A DNA stretch of 64,000 nucleotides. Origin: JAIOQJ01 sp963718635 (GTDB taxonomy: Bacteria; Planctomycetota; Planctomycetia; Gemmatales; Gemmataceae). The stretch lies in contig OY970367.1 in assembly GCA_963718635.1 (NCBI GenBank), positions 5,332,001-5,396,000 on the forward strand, read 5' to 3'. Shown here piece by piece: positions 1 to 8,898 of this stretch. How positions within the stretch are numbered: the stretch's first letter is position 1; every line of letters begins with the position of its first letter. The notes beneath the pieces are model-generated. The model had not been told where the DNA came from, made no database searches, and worked only from the letters and a program-made list of their open reading frames with translations. Made by a program: the position numbers and the translations under genes.

Positions 1-628
1 TCCAGCAATTCGGTTCAATTTTCAGAACGTCTACATAAATCTCATTCAAGATAAACTCGAATTGATCACTAAGACTATGCCAGCGAGCGTTCTCCGCGCC
101 GGCTTGACCGACTATTAGAAGTTCATCGACATCCTTGATATCGGCATCGGCATTGCTTCGGCGCGTGTAGGTCCGCACGAACCAGCGCATCTCGGCATCG
201 GCTTCTTTCATATCGCCGCGATCGCGATAGATGCGGGCACGTACCCAACGAGCCAAAAAGTGCTCTTCGTTCGCTTTGATCACGCGCTCCGCCAACAGCA
301 GGGCATCATCCCATTGGCCAGCTTGATAAAGCAAATCTGCCTTGGCGGCTAGTAATTCAGTATCGTCCGCACGCGTCTTAAGTGCCTCATCGACTACGGT
401 CGTCGCCTTATCCAAGTCCCCTTCGCTAACGTAGGTTCTGGCGATGCCGCAAGCTGCAGCGACCTGCAGTTTGTCATCCGTCAACAGCTTCTGATAAAGC
501 TCCCGCGCTTCCGCGTAGTTTCCCTTTAACCAGCGCGTACGCGCTTCGGCCAAAGCACTTTTGGGCTTATCTTCTGCGTGAAAACTAAAGCTAATACCCA
601 GCAGCAACAATGTGGCAAACCAGCGCAT
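1..628 (-). CDS. Secreted TPR-repeat protein (C-terminus cut off)
   Basis: Translating the minus strand from the ATG at 626-628 gives an open frame that runs off the left edge, so about 209 N-terminal residues are visible. Residues 1-19 (MRWFATLLLLGISFSFHAE) look like a signal peptide. The rest is made of alanine- and leucine-rich helical pairs of TPR type, for example WLKGNYAEARELYQKLL near residue 33 and QAGQWDDALLLAERVIKAN near residue 98. TPR arrays mediate protein-protein contacts, so a scaffold or enzyme-associated role outside the cytoplasm is likely, but the partner is unknown. In planctomycetes such repeats often precede a second domain, which would lie outside this window. Confidence 0.75.
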   Translation of the reverse strand, partial: MRWFATLLLLGISFSFHAEDKPKSALAEARTRWLKGNYAEARELYQKLLTDDKLQVAAACGIARTYVSEGDLDKATTVVDEALKTRADDTELLAAKADLLYQAGQWDDALLLAERVIKANEEHFLARWVRARIYRDRGDMKEADAEMRWFVRTYTRRSNADADIKDVDELLIVGQAGAENARWHSLSDQFEFILNEIYVDVLKIEPNCW

Positions 629-802
629 ATGCGGAAACCTCAGAGAGAGATGGCTCGATTTAGGTTAACGGGAAAACGTGAAATCTGCAAGAAGGGGGCG
701 CAGTCAGCCAAACGAGTTGCATTCGATATTCATCTTGCCCCATCGTTCGGATGATGTTCAACTTCGAAGTTTATCACGCCCAAGTTTCAGGGAGGTGCAA
801 GT

Positions 803-1517
803 ATGTTCAACATCCGAACCACCTCTTTCTTATGCTTGGCGTTGTTATTCAGCGCCTGCTATACAACCCCCAAGTCAACCTCCCGTTGGGTGTACGTTGA
901 TGATCCCATAGCGGAAATCGTGTCGATGAAGAAGGAAGTCTGGATCGAGGCTGGACTCGCAAACAAACTGTTTAGCAAGGACAGTCATCGTTTACAAAAG
1001 GGGTGGCAAGCGTCCCTTCCCGAAGGCGTCGAAAATACCGCCGACGCCAAGGACTTTAAGGCTGTCCGCGGCTCGATTCGGCGAACGGTGGGGCGAGGCT
1101 AAGGATCCAGCACCCACCGCGAAAGTCATCCGCTTTTCAGAAAAAGAGATCGTTGTCCTGATCGTTCAAGAAAGGGGCGGTTGGTTTGAAACGGTCTATG
1201 AGTGCATGGCCCATTTGCGTTTTGCCCGAAGCAGCGCACTTGATGAGATCTTCGACATCGCATCGCTCGATGAGACTCTTGGCGCTCAATACAAAGGGCT
1301 CAAACAAGGGGCCTCAGAAGATGATGTGATCCGCGCACTGGGCAAGCCTGATGCCACGATCCATTACCAACGCGGCGCCCATCGTAAATTGTGCTACTTC
1401 AAGGATCGGATCGATATAAGCTTCGAAGGAGCAACGGCTGTTTCGTTCCATTTCGGCAAGAACGATGCGAGCGAAGTCGAAGTCAAAGAAAATGGTCCAG
1501 TTTTGACGCGGTATTAG
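803..1517 (+). CDS. Hypothetical lipoprotein, frameshifted
   Basis: The start at 803 follows a GGGAGGTG ribosome site. The first 20 residues form a lipoprotein signal with lipobox LFSAC. The first frame is open to 1102. A second frame, open upstream of 1083 and running to 1517, continues a credible protein (about 238 residues in total). The switch is near 1079-1086, around CGGCGAACGG; restoring a GC to give CGGCGCGAACGG joins the frames. The C-terminal part (about residues 165-235, GASEDDVIRALGKPD) resembles the SmpA/OmlA-like motif of small outer-membrane lipoproteins, where a G.s..dV...lG.P pattern is typical. Function unknown. The break is probably a sequence error, although a real pseudogene is possible. 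Confidence 0.55.
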
Positions 1518-1583
1518 CCGCTATTCGAAAGGCAGACAGTATTTATGCGGCTGGAGTTTCTGACCAGCCGTGCAAGCACTACT

Positions 1584-1916
1584 CTATTGCGCCGATTCCA
1601 ACACCCAACCCGGCCCCAACATGTCCGTTCCTTCGCCTATAAGAGCCACTGAGCCTGTCATTCCTCCACTTAATTCATCTAATTCATGTCTGTAGGCTTG
1701 GAGGCATACTATCTGAAGGTTCACACGGTTCTTGATTTCAACTTGAGGAGCCTTACTGTAGTCGTCAGGGTAACACCGAGGGCGGTAGCGCGCCACTAGC
1801 GTAAAGACGTCCCCCAAACGGATCGGCAGATCCCCGTTGCGGCCAATGACAGTATGAAGTCCGGATTCGCCGGCAACGTAGCCATCAATGAAAAACTGCG
1901 TTTTGGCATCGCTCAC
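1584..1916 (-). CDS. Small EF-Tu domain II-like beta-barrel protein
   Basis: The start is taken as the GTG at 1914-1916, whose bases overlap the TGA of the upstream gene (GTGA, four bases), giving about 110 residues; this overlap suggests translational coupling. The pattern TVIGRNGDLPIRLGDVF, then a basic strand region, then LDELSGGMTGSVALIGEG and a final PGWVL matches the layout of the translation-factor domain II barrel (glycine-aspartate turn, then G..G.v.L.G, then G.vL). No GTPase domain is attached. Because its partner looks like an ADP-ribosyltransferase toxin, an immunity or decoy role is conceivable, but this is inference. I do not recognise a named family. Confidence 0.6.
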   Translation of the reverse strand: MSDAKTQFFIDGYVAGESGLHTVIGRNGDLPIRLGDVFTLVARYRPRCYPDDYSKAPQVEIKNRVNLQIVCLQAYRHELDELSGGMTGSVALIGEGTDMLGPGWVLESAQ

Positions 1917-2395
1917 TGCTGGTCTCCGTTTACTACATTCCAAAAATGATGAAGTTCTGCCAAAGTCAGCCGCCGGTTGCTTTGATTGATCGACGCACTT
2001 AAAAAGCCTCGATCTGCTATAGCCTCTGGGACCTGGAAACCCATCGAAAGCAAAATCTTGCGCACTTCCAGTGCGTCGATGTTGCCGTTTGCCGCATCGG
2101 CAAATTCTAGTGGCAGTAACGACAAAGCTATTTCACACTCCTGTCGTGCAAGGACGTTTGAACCACCGATACGATCCCTGAATATCTCCCATCTAGCAAA
2201 ATATACTATACCAGCGCCATGCCGGTTGCACTCAAGCGCGAACAAAGTCGCCACGAGAGGATCGGTGGAAGTAGGCGTTAGGTTAAGCTTCTCAAGGCAC
2301 TTATTGCCCGGCCAGCCGAGGGTCGTCCCTCTGAAGAGGTACGGCCAAACTCCATCCATCGTCGATCCTTTCGATCTGACCGGAATCAGCATCAA
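1913..2395 (-). CDS. ADP-ribosyltransferase-like protein, possible toxin
   Basis: 160 residues; an in-frame TAG lies just upstream of the start, so the N-terminus is fixed near 2395. Three spaced motifs match the R-S-E class of ADP-ribosyltransferases: Arg22 in LFRGTTLG, the Thr42-Ser43-Thr44 strand in PTSTDPLVATLFA, and Glu86-Cys-Glu88 (ExE) in QECEIALSLLP. In that family the arginine and STS motif bind NAD+ and the last glutamate is catalytic. There is no signal peptide and no secretion or pre-toxin domain, so it would act in the producing cell as in a toxin-antitoxin pair, or as a regulator. It overlaps the next gene by four bases. The motif match is by eye only, and the fold assignment is inference. 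Confidence 0.5.
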   Translation of the reverse strand: MMLIPVRSKGSTMDGVWPYLFRGTTLGWPGNKCLEKLNLTPTSTDPLVATLFALECNRHGAGIVYFARWEIFRDRIGGSNVLARQECEIALSLLPLEFADAANGNIDALEVRKILLSMGFQVPEAIADRGFLSASINQSNRRLTLAELHHFWNVVNGDQQ

Positions 2396-2509
2396 ATCCT
2401 ATTTACGGCAAGTGATCGACTTTAAATATAGCAGCCATCCGACTTGCCCACTGTATCTATTGCTGGGAAATGAAGCCTTCTCAGACAGTTGAACACTACG
2501 CGGACTAAC

Positions 2510-4533
2510 TCACTGGGGATTTCTATTCCCCTGCCTCCGCTTCTGCGTCTTCCTCCCCGGCCGATAGCCCTTCGACGGCGGCGTCGCCCCACGTTCACCT
2601 GCCGGCTCTCCCTTCGCCGGATTGGCGACGGTGTGATAATGGTCGGGATCGTTCGCCCGACGTCGCCGGGCTTCGATAGCGTCTTTCGGTGGTTGGGCGG
2701 CGATGAGGCAATCGCAGCCGTTGCCGATCAGGTCGCCTCGCCCTGCTTCCAGCAACGCTTCGCGGACTTCAAACCAGTTGCTCGGTTTAAAAAACTGCAT
2801 CAGCGCCCGTTGCAATTTGCGATCGCGCAACTTTCCGGCAACTTTGACTTCCTTGCCGCTCATCGGATCGATGCCGGTGTACCACATGCAGGTGGCGATA
2901 TCGAACGGCGCGGGAATAAAGTCTTGAACTTGATCCGGCTTATAACCATTGCGTTTGAGATAGACCGCCAGATCGATCATCTCCGGCAGACTCGAACCGG
3001 GATGGCTGGCAATGAAGTACGGCACCAGATACTGCTTCGGCTTGCCGGCTTCGTTCGAGGCCTGGCGAAACTGCTCGGCAAAGACGCCGAAGTTATCGAT
3101 TGAAGGCTTCTTCATCAAATCGAGAACGCCGGCGCTGGCATGTTCCGGAGCAACCTTCAACCGGCCGCCGACATGATGGGCGGCTAACTCCTTAACGTAC
3201 TCGGGCGAGAGTTGAGCGAGATCCATGCGGATGCCGCTGGAGACAAACACCTTCTTGATGCCCGGCTCTTCGCGAACATTCTTCACCAGCTCGATAGTGG
3301 GACCGTGATCAGTCCCGAGTAGTTTGCAGATGGTGGGATGAACGCAAGAGAGTCGTTTGCACTTCGCTTCGACCTCGGGGCGAGTGCAGCGCATCTGATA
3401 CATGTTGGCCGTCGGCCCGCCGATATCGCTGATCACCCCTTTGAACTCGGGATCGGCAGCGAGCTTCCTCACTTCCTGTTGAATCGAATCGGGCGAGCGC
3501 GATTGAATGATCCGCCCCTGATGAGCGGTGATCGAACAAAAAGTACAGCCGCCGAAACAGCCACGCATGATCGTTACCGAGTCCTTGATCATTTCATGGG
3601 CGGGAATCGGCTCGCTATAAGTGGGATGAGGCCGACGCGTGTACGGCAGGTCGTAGATGCGATCCATCTCTTCGGCCGACAGCGGAAAGGCAGGGGGCGT
3701 AGCCACCACGGCTTGGCGATCGTGATATTGAACCAATGCGGCCGCATTGAAGGGGTTGGTATTCAGGTGAATCAGGCGCGTAGCCTGCACAAAGGCGGCT
3801 TTGTCGGCTTTGACCTGTTCGAAGGATGGAAGATTGACGACGGCGAACCCGCTGGATTCACCGCTAAACGCCTCGGATTCGCGAGCACCGAGTGCGAAAG
3901 CGACGCCGCGCATGTTCCGCATGTCAGTAACTTTCTGGCCCTTCGCAAAGCGCTGGGCGATCTCGACGATATTCTTTTCACCCATGCCGTAAACGAGCAA
4001 ATCGGCCTTGGAGTCGAGCAAGATCGAACGCCGAACGGTATCGCTCCAGTAGTCGTAATGTGCGAGGCGGCGTAAGGAAGCTTCGACACCGCCGGCGATT
4101 ACCGGCACGCCCGGATAGGCTTCGCGAGCGCGCTGACAGTATGGAAGAGTTGCGCGATCGGGTCGCAGGCCGATGCGCCCGCCGGGCGAGTAGGCGTCGT
4201 CATTACGAACCTTCTTGTTGGCCGTGTAATGATTGATAAGCGAATCCATGTTCCCGGCACTGACAGCAAAGAACAGTCTTGGCTTACCGAACTGCCGCCA
4301 CGGCTCGCACGAATGCCAGTCGGGCTGGCTGAGCATGGCCACGCGAAAGCCCGCTTCTTCCAGCACGCGGTGCAGGATGGCCATCGCAAAGCTGGGATGA
4401 TCGATATAGGCATCGCCGGTGACGAAAACGATATCGACTTCATCCCAGCCTCGGCGCGCATCTCCGCCGCAGTCATAGGTGCAGGCGGCGCTGCATGAGC
4501 TTTTTGCCACATCGGTAATGAAAGAGCGGCCAT
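2510..4533 (-). CDS. ygiQ: YgiQ family radical SAM protein, frameshifted near N-terminus
   Basis: About 674 residues of the YgiQ/UPF0313 radical SAM family. The iron-sulfur motif CxxxCxxC is seen as CFGGCTFC (plus-strand about 3535-3570) within MRGCFGGCTFCSITAHQGR, and the N-terminal domain carries the family pattern VTGDAYIDHPSF. The N-terminus is split: one frame from ATG 4533 reads through PMTAAEMRA, the other resumes at RGWDEVDIVF. One base is missing within the GCGCGC stretch at 4451-4461. The C-terminus has a basic, low-complexity tail. The biochemical reaction of YgiQ proteins is not established. It stands alone between the accessory genes on its left and the nucleotidyltransferase on its right. 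Confidence 0.93.
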
Positions 4534-4657
4534 TACAATCCTGGAGTCATGGACAGGAACAAGTGCTATTGTAATGGATATGGCCGCTAGGCGTTAGGTG
4601 ACCGGGAGACGTTGAAGACGGTACTCAGCTCGTTGTCGATCTGCTAGAATTTAATTC

Positions 4658-5122
4658 ATGGCCAAAAAGCCGGTCAAACCATCAGTGACTAAGCAACCGC
4701 CCTATCATCGCGGGGCAGATATTCCCATGCGCATCATCCGTGGCTACGTGCGCCAAATCGCCGAAAAATTTCAACCTGAAAAAATCATCCTCTTCGGCTC
4801 ACATGCGTATGGCACTCCCCATGAGGATAGCGATGTGGATATTTTGGTAGTGATGTCGGCATGGAACGAGCTTTCCAAGGCGTTGAAGATTCGCACGTCG
4901 ATCGAAGCGCCATTCCCGACGGATGTCATCGTTCGCACGCCAAAACATTTAGCCTGGCGTCTCGCGGAGCATGAGTCGTTTCATACAGAGATTACGAAAA
5001 AAGGGATCGTGCTTTATGAAAAGGTCGACCCGAGACTGGATCACGAAAGCCGAGGACGATTTCGCCGCCATGAGATTCCATGCTTCAAATCATCCGAAGC
5101 GTTGCATATGCAATCAACTTAG
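4658..5122 (+). CDS. MNT-type nucleotidyltransferase domain protein
   Basis: 154 residues. The DNA polymerase beta-like catalytic pattern GSHAYGTPHEDSDVDILVV (about residues 47-65) has the G-S and the D-x-D pair expected for binding metal and nucleotide. Minimal nucleotidyltransferases of this kind usually sit beside a HEPN protein in type VII toxin-antitoxin modules, where they modify and silence the HEPN RNase. Here the HEPN reading frame begins inside this gene at 5016 but collapses within about 30 codons, so the pair is broken. The last 25 residues are probably not native, because they lie over the decayed HEPN start. Confidence 0.8.
   Translation: MAKKPVKPSVTKQPPYHRGADIPMRIIRGYVRQIAEKFQPEKIILFGSHAYGTPHEDSDVDILVVMSAWNELSKALKIRTSIEAPFPTDVIVRTPKHLAWRLAEHESFHTEITKKGIVLYEKVDPRLDHESRGRFRRHEIPCFKSSEALHMQST
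5016..5110 (+). pseudogene. Remnant of a HEPN-domain gene
   Basis: An ATG at 5016, in another frame within the end of the nucleotidyltransferase gene, begins MKRSTRDWITKAEDDFAAM, which is the usual opening of HEPN partner proteins (acidic helix with W..KAE.DF). Similarity stops after about 25 residues, and the rest of a normal 120-135-residue HEPN protein is absent. The space is occupied by the opposite-strand gene ending at 5114. It looks like a deletion junction that left an orphan nucleotidyltransferase. Confidence 0.5.
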
Positions 5123-5710
5123 GTGTTTCGTTGGCGATGCGTCGATAATAACTTCGCTACGATACAGGCGCGTCTTGATTGAACCAAATGCTGTTGCTTC
5201 AAGACATCGTGAAGAGTTTACTTCTGCTTCAAGCAGCGATGCGAAGAAAATCTTGAGTTGCTCCGCTTCCATGTTTGCAACGGCGCCACAAAAGTCCAAG
5301 GACTCGTTGTGCGTAAATACGCGCCGAGATACATGGCTTTCATCTGAGGCGACAATGCCATAGCGAAGGTACGGATAGACTTGTTTGTGCTTGCGAGCCT
5401 TTGCGCTATATGTCAGAACGTCGTGCGTCGTTATCTTTGTTTTGAATTCAATCACGACGCGAGGAATGACGACATCGTGACTTTTCCGCTCGAATACGCA
5501 GAGATCCGTCTGGAACGCCGATACACCGCGCACTGGACGCTTAGGGTTTACTGTAAGGCTCAAATGGTTGTCTACCGTGACCTGGTAGAGTAAAGCTTCG
5601 CCGCGCTTGACTATGAGCGGCAACTTGAGGATTTCGCACGCTGTTTGATACGCAAGATCGACGAAGATACTTTCTTTTGCCAATGTTTCTCCTGCACTTT
5701 TACCAACCAA
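5114..5710 (-). CDS. PD-(D/E)XK nuclease-like hypothetical protein
   Basis: 198 residues from a TTG at 5710. The core contains QTDLCVFE followed by PRVVIEFKTK about 15 residues later, matching the D...(E/Q)xK arrangement of PD-(D/E)XK nucleases, as in small proteins associated with restriction or DNA repair. The start is uncertain. An ATG at 5742 in a neighbouring frame gives MVLRLNRSYIAWLV and would join this frame if one base is wrong near 5707, so the true protein may be about 10 residues longer. It lies where a HEPN gene should be, which suggests recent insertion. No methylase or other restriction partner is adjacent. The nuclease call is tentative. Confidence 0.45.
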   Translation of the reverse strand: MVGKSAGETLAKESIFVDLAYQTACEILKLPLIVKRGEALLYQVTVDNHLSLTVNPKRPVRGVSAFQTDLCVFERKSHDVVIPRVVIEFKTKITTHDVLTYSAKARKHKQVYPYLRYGIVASDESHVSRRVFTHNESLDFCGAVANMEAEQLKIFFASLLEAEVNSSRCLEATAFGSIKTRLYRSEVIIDASPTKHLS

Positions 5711-5755
5711 GCGATGTAAGACCGATTTAAACGCAAAACCATGTGGCTTGCGAAG

Positions 5756-6419
5756 CTAATTGAGCGCTGTCTGCAGCAACGTCTCAATCTCTGCCGGAAT
5801 TGAAGCCCCATTCGACGAGTTCCTCGCTTTGCCATTTCGCCCGGTGCCGTTGAGACCGACAAGTTGCAGCGCCTCCAAAAGATAATGGACGGCATCTTCG
5901 CCGCGGTGAAGTTGCAGCAACGATTTGGCTTGGCCAACTAAGGCCTCGACAAAGGCTTTTTTGGCAATGGCAGCGGCTTGCGCGAATGTTGCCGCTGCAG
6001 CTTTTGGATCGTCTTCCACGGCATCAAGATAATGGCCAAGTTCAAGCAACGCGGCCGGTGAGCCATCGTCCAACTTGATGGCGGTTTCCAGTGCCGCGCG
6101 TGCCTCGTCGAGCGAATGTTGCGGATGTTCCTGAAGTTGAACGAGGTCCGCCCAAATGAGATAAAGTTGTGAGTTGCCAGGAAAGGCTTCACACAACCGA
6201 TCCGCTTGCTCCATCGCCTCGTCGTACTTTGAATCCTTGCAAAGTTTGCGAAGCTTGGCTATTTCTTTGGAAAAAGAACTTAGGGGCTTCACGACCGCCG
6301 CCCCCTTCCCTTTGCGCAAGTGCTCGGCTTGTTTGATCGCTTTTTTATCTGCCGTGCTTTTCGATCTGGCGGCACTTCCGCCGATCGACTTTTGATTTCG
6401 CGATAAGTCTTTTTACCAT
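5756..6419 (-). CDS. TPR-like protein with lysine-rich N-terminus, probable frameshift
   Basis: The main frame (5756-6319) encodes helical repeats: YDEAMEQADRLCEAFPGN, then LDEARAALETAIKLDDGSP, then a third pair ending in ALQLVGLNG. Its only nearby start is a TTG, but the frame stays open upstream with a credible basic sequence (SIGGSAARSKSTADKKAIK). An ATG at 6419 in the adjacent frame gives MVKRLIAKSK; adding one A to the run at 6389-6392 joins them into a protein of about 220 residues. No signal peptide, so probably cytoplasmic. TPR proteins of this size usually serve as adaptors; the specific role is unknown. Confidence 0.6.
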
Positions 6420-6498
6420 AATCAGCGTGCTACGATTTCGACCGTTTCAAACTTCCGGAGATGAGGTCGTCAACAGCGCGAGAAGTCGGACCGTTTGA

Positions 6499-6534
6499 TC
6501 ATGCAAGCCAAATGTTACTATCGATTAGCTGCAT
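6499..6534 (-). pseudogene. vapC toxin stub (11 codons)
   Basis: The ATG at 6534 overlaps the end of the antitoxin gene, as in intact vapBC pairs. It reads MQLIDSNIWLA and then meets a TGA. This matches the first beta strand of PIN-domain toxins, including the first catalytic aspartate (L-I-D-S-N). The remaining 120 or so residues are missing downstream and no PIN-like reading resumes in any frame before 6400. The toxin has been deleted, leaving the antitoxin alone. Confidence 0.55.
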
Positions 6535-6808
6535 GATGCCATTCCACTTCCTGGGCCAAGAGGATATCGGCCACACGGTCGGGTGTCATTTCATCTTCTG
6601 GTGTTGCAGCCTGCCTACAAACGATCAAAGGCAAGCCCGTTTTTTCGTCCTGGATGATCACCGGCACATCGAGCTCTGCCTCGCCATCGATCGCGAGGCC
6701 TTTTCGCAGCAAATCAGCCATCGCATCCTTCAGCTTCTTGCCTTCGCGCTGGGCGTGGAGCTTTACTTGCTTGACGAGAGCGTCCGGTAATTCGAGAGTT
6801 GTTTTCAT
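6518..6808 (-). CDS. Ribbon-helix-helix antitoxin, VapB-like, orphaned
   Basis: 96 residues. The N-terminus MKTTLELPDALVKQVKLHA is a typical ribbon-helix-helix DNA-binding strand and helix. The rest has a charged linker and a C-terminal segment (PDRVADILLAQEVEWHH) of the kind that wraps the toxin. It should repress its own promoter and neutralise a PIN-domain RNase, but the adjacent toxin survives only as an 11-codon stub. It may now be a passive relic, or act in trans on related toxins elsewhere. Confidence 0.7.
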   Translation of the reverse strand: MKTTLELPDALVKQVKLHAQREGKKLKDAMADLLRKGLAIDGEAELDVPVIIQDEKTGLPLIVCRQAATPEDEMTPDRVADILLAQEVEWHHAANR

Positions 6809-6885
6809 GCGCTGATCTTCCGGGCTTTGTGATTGTCGTCAAATATTTGGCTCGAATGCGACGGGGCCGACTCACTCAGCGCGGT

Positions 6886-7323
6886 TCACTGGTTCATATT
6901 GCGACTGGGCGGCGCCGCCTGAGTGGCACGGGCTGCACGGATGCGATCGAGCAGCGCGTTACGGCTGGCTGTCGCTTCCGTCACCGGGGCGTTGGCGGGG
7001 ATGGCCGCAACCGGCACGATAGGAAGCACCGGTTCAATCGTTGCCGGCAGCGCACCGATCGTACCGCCAAGCATCTCGCGCAACTCGGCGAGATTTGTCA
7101 CGCGCTCGATGCGGAAGTAAAGCATCTGCGAATAGGGAACGAAGAATGCACGGCCTTCATCGGTCGTTCCACCAACGCGGCCACGCATGATGACGTAGTT
7201 GCCTTCAAAGCGGAAAAACGTGTCGACGTTGATTTCGCAGCCATTTTGCAGCACGACCACGATGGTGTTCTGATTTTCTTCCGGTACCGACCGGAGCATG
7301 TCGATCCATTCCTTATTGGTCAT
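6886..7323 (-). CDS. Hypothetical protein downstream of mlaD
   Basis: 145 residues. The first 85 residues form a compact beta-rich unit (TIVVVLQNGCEINVDTFF, then NYVIMRGRVGGTTDEGRAFF), followed by a proline- and alanine-rich tail. There is no signal peptide or membrane segment, so it is cytoplasmic. It lies on the same strand as mlaF-mlaD but about 200 bases downstream. I do not recognise a named domain; the strand pattern resembles small barrel folds such as Sm-like proteins, but this is weak. Confidence 0.65.
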   Translation of the reverse strand: MTNKEWIDMLRSVPEENQNTIVVVLQNGCEINVDTFFRFEGNYVIMRGRVGGTTDEGRAFFVPYSQMLYFRIERVTNLAELREMLGGTIGALPATIEPVLPIVPVAAIPANAPVTEATASRNALLDRIRAARATQAAPPSRNMNQ

Positions 7324-7525
7324 TGCGACTACCTAAGCCAAAGCAGGAGGGGGAGCGAAATCTTTGATTATTCTAGTACATGAATTGATGCGGCGGCCGG
7401 AAATTTTGACGTGAAATGGCCGCCGGGTGCAATAACCGATTGAGCCTGTCTCGGTGGGCTGAGTTATACTGCCGCTTCCGGGCTTTGGTTTTGGGCCGCA
7501 GTAGCTGCGCCACATGGTCGCCCTA

Positions 7526-8881
7526 TCACGGATGAAGCGGCCGATGGTCGCTCGGCGTTGGCGCTTCTTTGAGCCCTGCACTCGGTCGAATCGCGCCGCC
7601 GACGCCGAGCGCTTCCGGATGCCGGGCGATCTTGTCGGCAAAGACTTCGACGTCCTTCAATATCCGTTCGATCCGCGGAACTTGCTTGCCGACGAGCGCA
7701 AGCGTCTCGTTCAAGTTATTGTAAAGAGCGGGGTCGCCGATGAACTTTTGCAGCGCACCGTCGGAACGGCCGATTGCTTTCACTATCTCCCGAACTTCAA
7801 CCATCGTCTTGTTGAATTGGTCCGAACCGTTCTCGACGTTTTCCAGAATACGCGGCGTCCGTTCGGCCAACGGCCTGGTCAACTGGCGGACGTCCGTCAG
7901 CGCCTGGTCGGCCTGCGCCAGCGTGCTGTTAAGCGTCTTCATTGCTACTTTGCCATCCTTCATCAAGTCGTCGGCACTCATCGTTAATTGATCGAAGCGC
8001 GAGCTCGCCTGGTTCACGTTTTTCAAAATTTCGGTTATCGATCGCTGATTTTCGGGAGTCAAGACAGCGCCGAGGCGTTCCGTGGTAGTTGCTAAAGCAT
8101 CAATGGCACGCTGCAAACGAGGTTCGTTCTGTTTGAAGGTAACCCCGGCTTCTTCCACCCAGAAAGAGGCCGTTTTCAAGAAGTAACGAATTTCGACATT
8201 GGTCTTTTGCAGTTCGGGAATGATGTTTTGCAAGGCGACGCCTGTGTCGCCGGGCGTCACGAGGATATCGCGAAGCCCGTCGTTCGTTCGTCGCAGTTCG
8301 GGAATGAACTCTCGGCTTGCCTTTGCTAAATCGCCGACTTCTTTGAACGTCGTTTGGATCTGCGGCGTCATCCGTTCCATCGCTTCGAGGGAACGCCGAA
8401 CTTGCTCGAGCGACTTCTGTGCTTCCGGGACGACACCCGCCGCCTGATCAATCAGCAGGCGTGCGTTGAAGGGAGACACCCCCTGAATGACCGCGCCGGG
8501 GGGAATGGGATCGCCCGCCTGCGCCTTATCGGGATTGCGCGGAACAAAGTCGATGGCGGTATCGCCGACGAGCAGGCCACGGGTAACAGCCGGCTCATCG
8601 CTGCTGCGCGGCGTAAACTTGCGATCGAGCTGGACAGTGACGCGAACCTGGCCCGACATATCATCGAGGTCGATGGCGCTGACCTCGCCGACTTTGACGC
8701 CCGACTTTCGTACTGGCGTGCCGGGCGTAATGCCGGGAGCGTCGCTAAAAATGATGCTGTACTCGTTGAACTTCGTAAACCAGTGCGGCGCGCCGCTGAA
8801 GAGAAGGATCAGCGTCGCGAATAGGCCGAGCGACACGACCACGAACAAACCCAGGCGTACGCGCTGTTGCCGTTCGGACAT
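7526..8881 (-). CDS. mlaD: MlaD/MCE family lipid-transport substrate-binding protein
   Basis: 451 residues. One N-terminal membrane helix (about residues 10-29, LGLFVVVSLGLFATLILLF) anchors the protein. An MCE domain follows (about 40-125), with the family pattern PGITPGTPVRKSGVKVGEV and, later, RGLLVGDTAIDFVP. The long remainder is amphipathic helix and coiled coil with LxxxL repeats, as in tunnel-forming MCE proteins. It is predicted to sit in the periplasm and hand phospholipids between membranes, driven by the ATPase encoded just upstream (mlaF, 17 bases away). A permease gene (mlaE) is not adjacent. Confidence 0.9.
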   Translation of the reverse strand: MSERQQRVRLGLFVVVSLGLFATLILLFSGAPHWFTKFNEYSIIFSDAPGITPGTPVRKSGVKVGEVSAIDLDDMSGQVRVTVQLDRKFTPRSSDEPAVTRGLLVGDTAIDFVPRNPDKAQAGDPIPPGAVIQGVSPFNARLLIDQAAGVVPEAQKSLEQVRRSLEAMERMTPQIQTTFKEVGDLAKASREFIPELRRTNDGLRDILVTPGDTGVALQNIIPELQKTNVEIRYFLKTASFWVEEAGVTFKQNEPRLQRAIDALATTTERLGAVLTPENQRSITEILKNVNQASSRFDQLTMSADDLMKDGKVAMKTLNSTLAQADQALTDVRQLTRPLAERTPRILENVENGSDQFNKTMVEVREIVKAIGRSDGALQKFIGDPALYNNLNETLALVGKQVPRIERILKDVEVFADKIARHPEALGVGGAIRPSAGLKEAPTPSDHRPLHP

Positions 8882-8898
8882 GACTCGCTCCTCGATCG

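Noticed and set aside
7333..7641. Open frame at the end of mlaD on the same strand
   Set aside because: It overlaps the mlaD C-terminus in another frame and the non-coding gap, and the composition is that of a shadow frame.
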